From the NCBI GenBank assembly GCA_030642005.1, contig DAOWOP010000163.1:1-6020 (forward strand): DNA of 6,020 nt, read 5' to 3'. The position numbers were made by a program, and so were the translations under genes. The notes beneath the pieces were generated by a model, which had not been told where the DNA came from, ran no database searches, and worked only from the letters and a program-made list of their open reading frames with translations. The first letter of the stretch is position 1. The number at the start of each line of letters is the position of its first letter. Origin of the DNA: Planctomycetales bacterium (GTDB lineage: Bacteria > Planctomycetota > Phycisphaerae > SM23-33). This document shows positions 5,910-6,020 of the stretch, in pieces.

Positions 5910-6020
5910 GAATTCGCCCAAAGATGATTTTGACGTTCGTCGGTGCCAAGCCCAGCCATTGCAATGGCTGGGATTAGAGCATCTGACTCGAAGAAGCCTC
6001 ATATTGTCTGAAAAACTTAC
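5862..6020. other. Upstream non-coding region, no gene recognised
   Basis: Apart from the 22-bp palindrome and the inverted-repeat arm, I see no gene here. One minus-strand frame is open from the window edge to 5805, but it runs through the promoter boxes and the palindrome, lacks a ribosome binding site at its ATG (6002) and gives a protein without recognisable motifs. The nature of the next upstream gene is outside the window. Confidence 0.5.
5951..5972. repeat. Perfect 22-bp palindrome upstream of the promoter
   Basis: CCCAGCCATTG is followed immediately by its exact reverse complement. As RNA it would form a 9-bp stem with a TGCA loop; as DNA it is a dyad site centred about 100 bp upstream of the -35 box. 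Neither strand has a T tract after it, so it is not a standard intrinsic terminator. It could be an operator, a dispersed palindromic repeat, or the Rho-independent end of an unseen upstream gene of an atypical kind. Confidence 0.6.

Noticed and set aside
5965..5995. tRNA-like string (…GGATTAGAGCATCTGACTCG…) on the plus strand
   Set aside because: It resembles a D-arm and anticodon-arm junction, but the anticodon stem cannot close and no acceptor or T arm is found. Chance or a decayed fragment.
5805..6002. 65-residue minus-strand open frame, open to the window edge if extended
   Set aside because: It runs across both promoter boxes and the 22-bp palindrome, has no ribosome binding site and no recognisable protein features.

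Overview
The window carries the motor module of a type IV pilus (or closely related type II secretion) machine. All genes lie on the minus strand, so the operon reads from right to left. In transcription order: a promoter and a leader of about 230 nt (5861 to 5594), a first PilB/GspE-type assembly ATPase (5593 to 3884), a 137-bp gap, a PilT-type retraction ATPase (3746 to 2607), a second PilB/GspE-type ATPase (2603 to 843), and the first two thirds of the inner-membrane platform protein PilC/GspF (831 to 1). PilC runs off the left edge. Essentially everything left of 5594 is coding. The plus-strand open frames there are shadows of these genes.

The gene set points to a diderm bacterium. Gene style, moderately high GC and the ATPase-rich gene order would fit Planctomycetota or a neighbouring uncultured phylum, but nothing in the window fixes the lineage. 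Retraction-type PilT argues for a pilus rather than a pure secretion system.

How the genes would work together: the two PilB-type hexamers power pilin polymerisation through PilC, and PilT powers disassembly through the same platform. The last three genes are tightly packed (gaps of 3 and 11 nt), and the Shine-Dalgarno sequence of the second pilB lies inside the last codons of pilT. PilT, PilB-2 and PilC are therefore probably made in a coupled way. No pilin, prepilin peptidase, secretin or PilM-P gene is visible here.

The most interesting points are these. (i) The two PilB paralogues flank PilT and have different N-terminal MshEN c-di-GMP-binding motifs: one repeat is near-canonical in PilB-1, while both key arginines are proline in PilB-2. 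(ii) A near-consensus sigma-70 promoter is followed by a long leader holding a 58-nt, 18-pair imperfect stem-loop and a pair of mutually exclusive hairpins. (iii) A perfect 22-bp palindrome lies upstream of the promoter, and a spaced inverted repeat overlaps its -35 box. I found no mobile element, CRISPR array, tRNA or rRNA.
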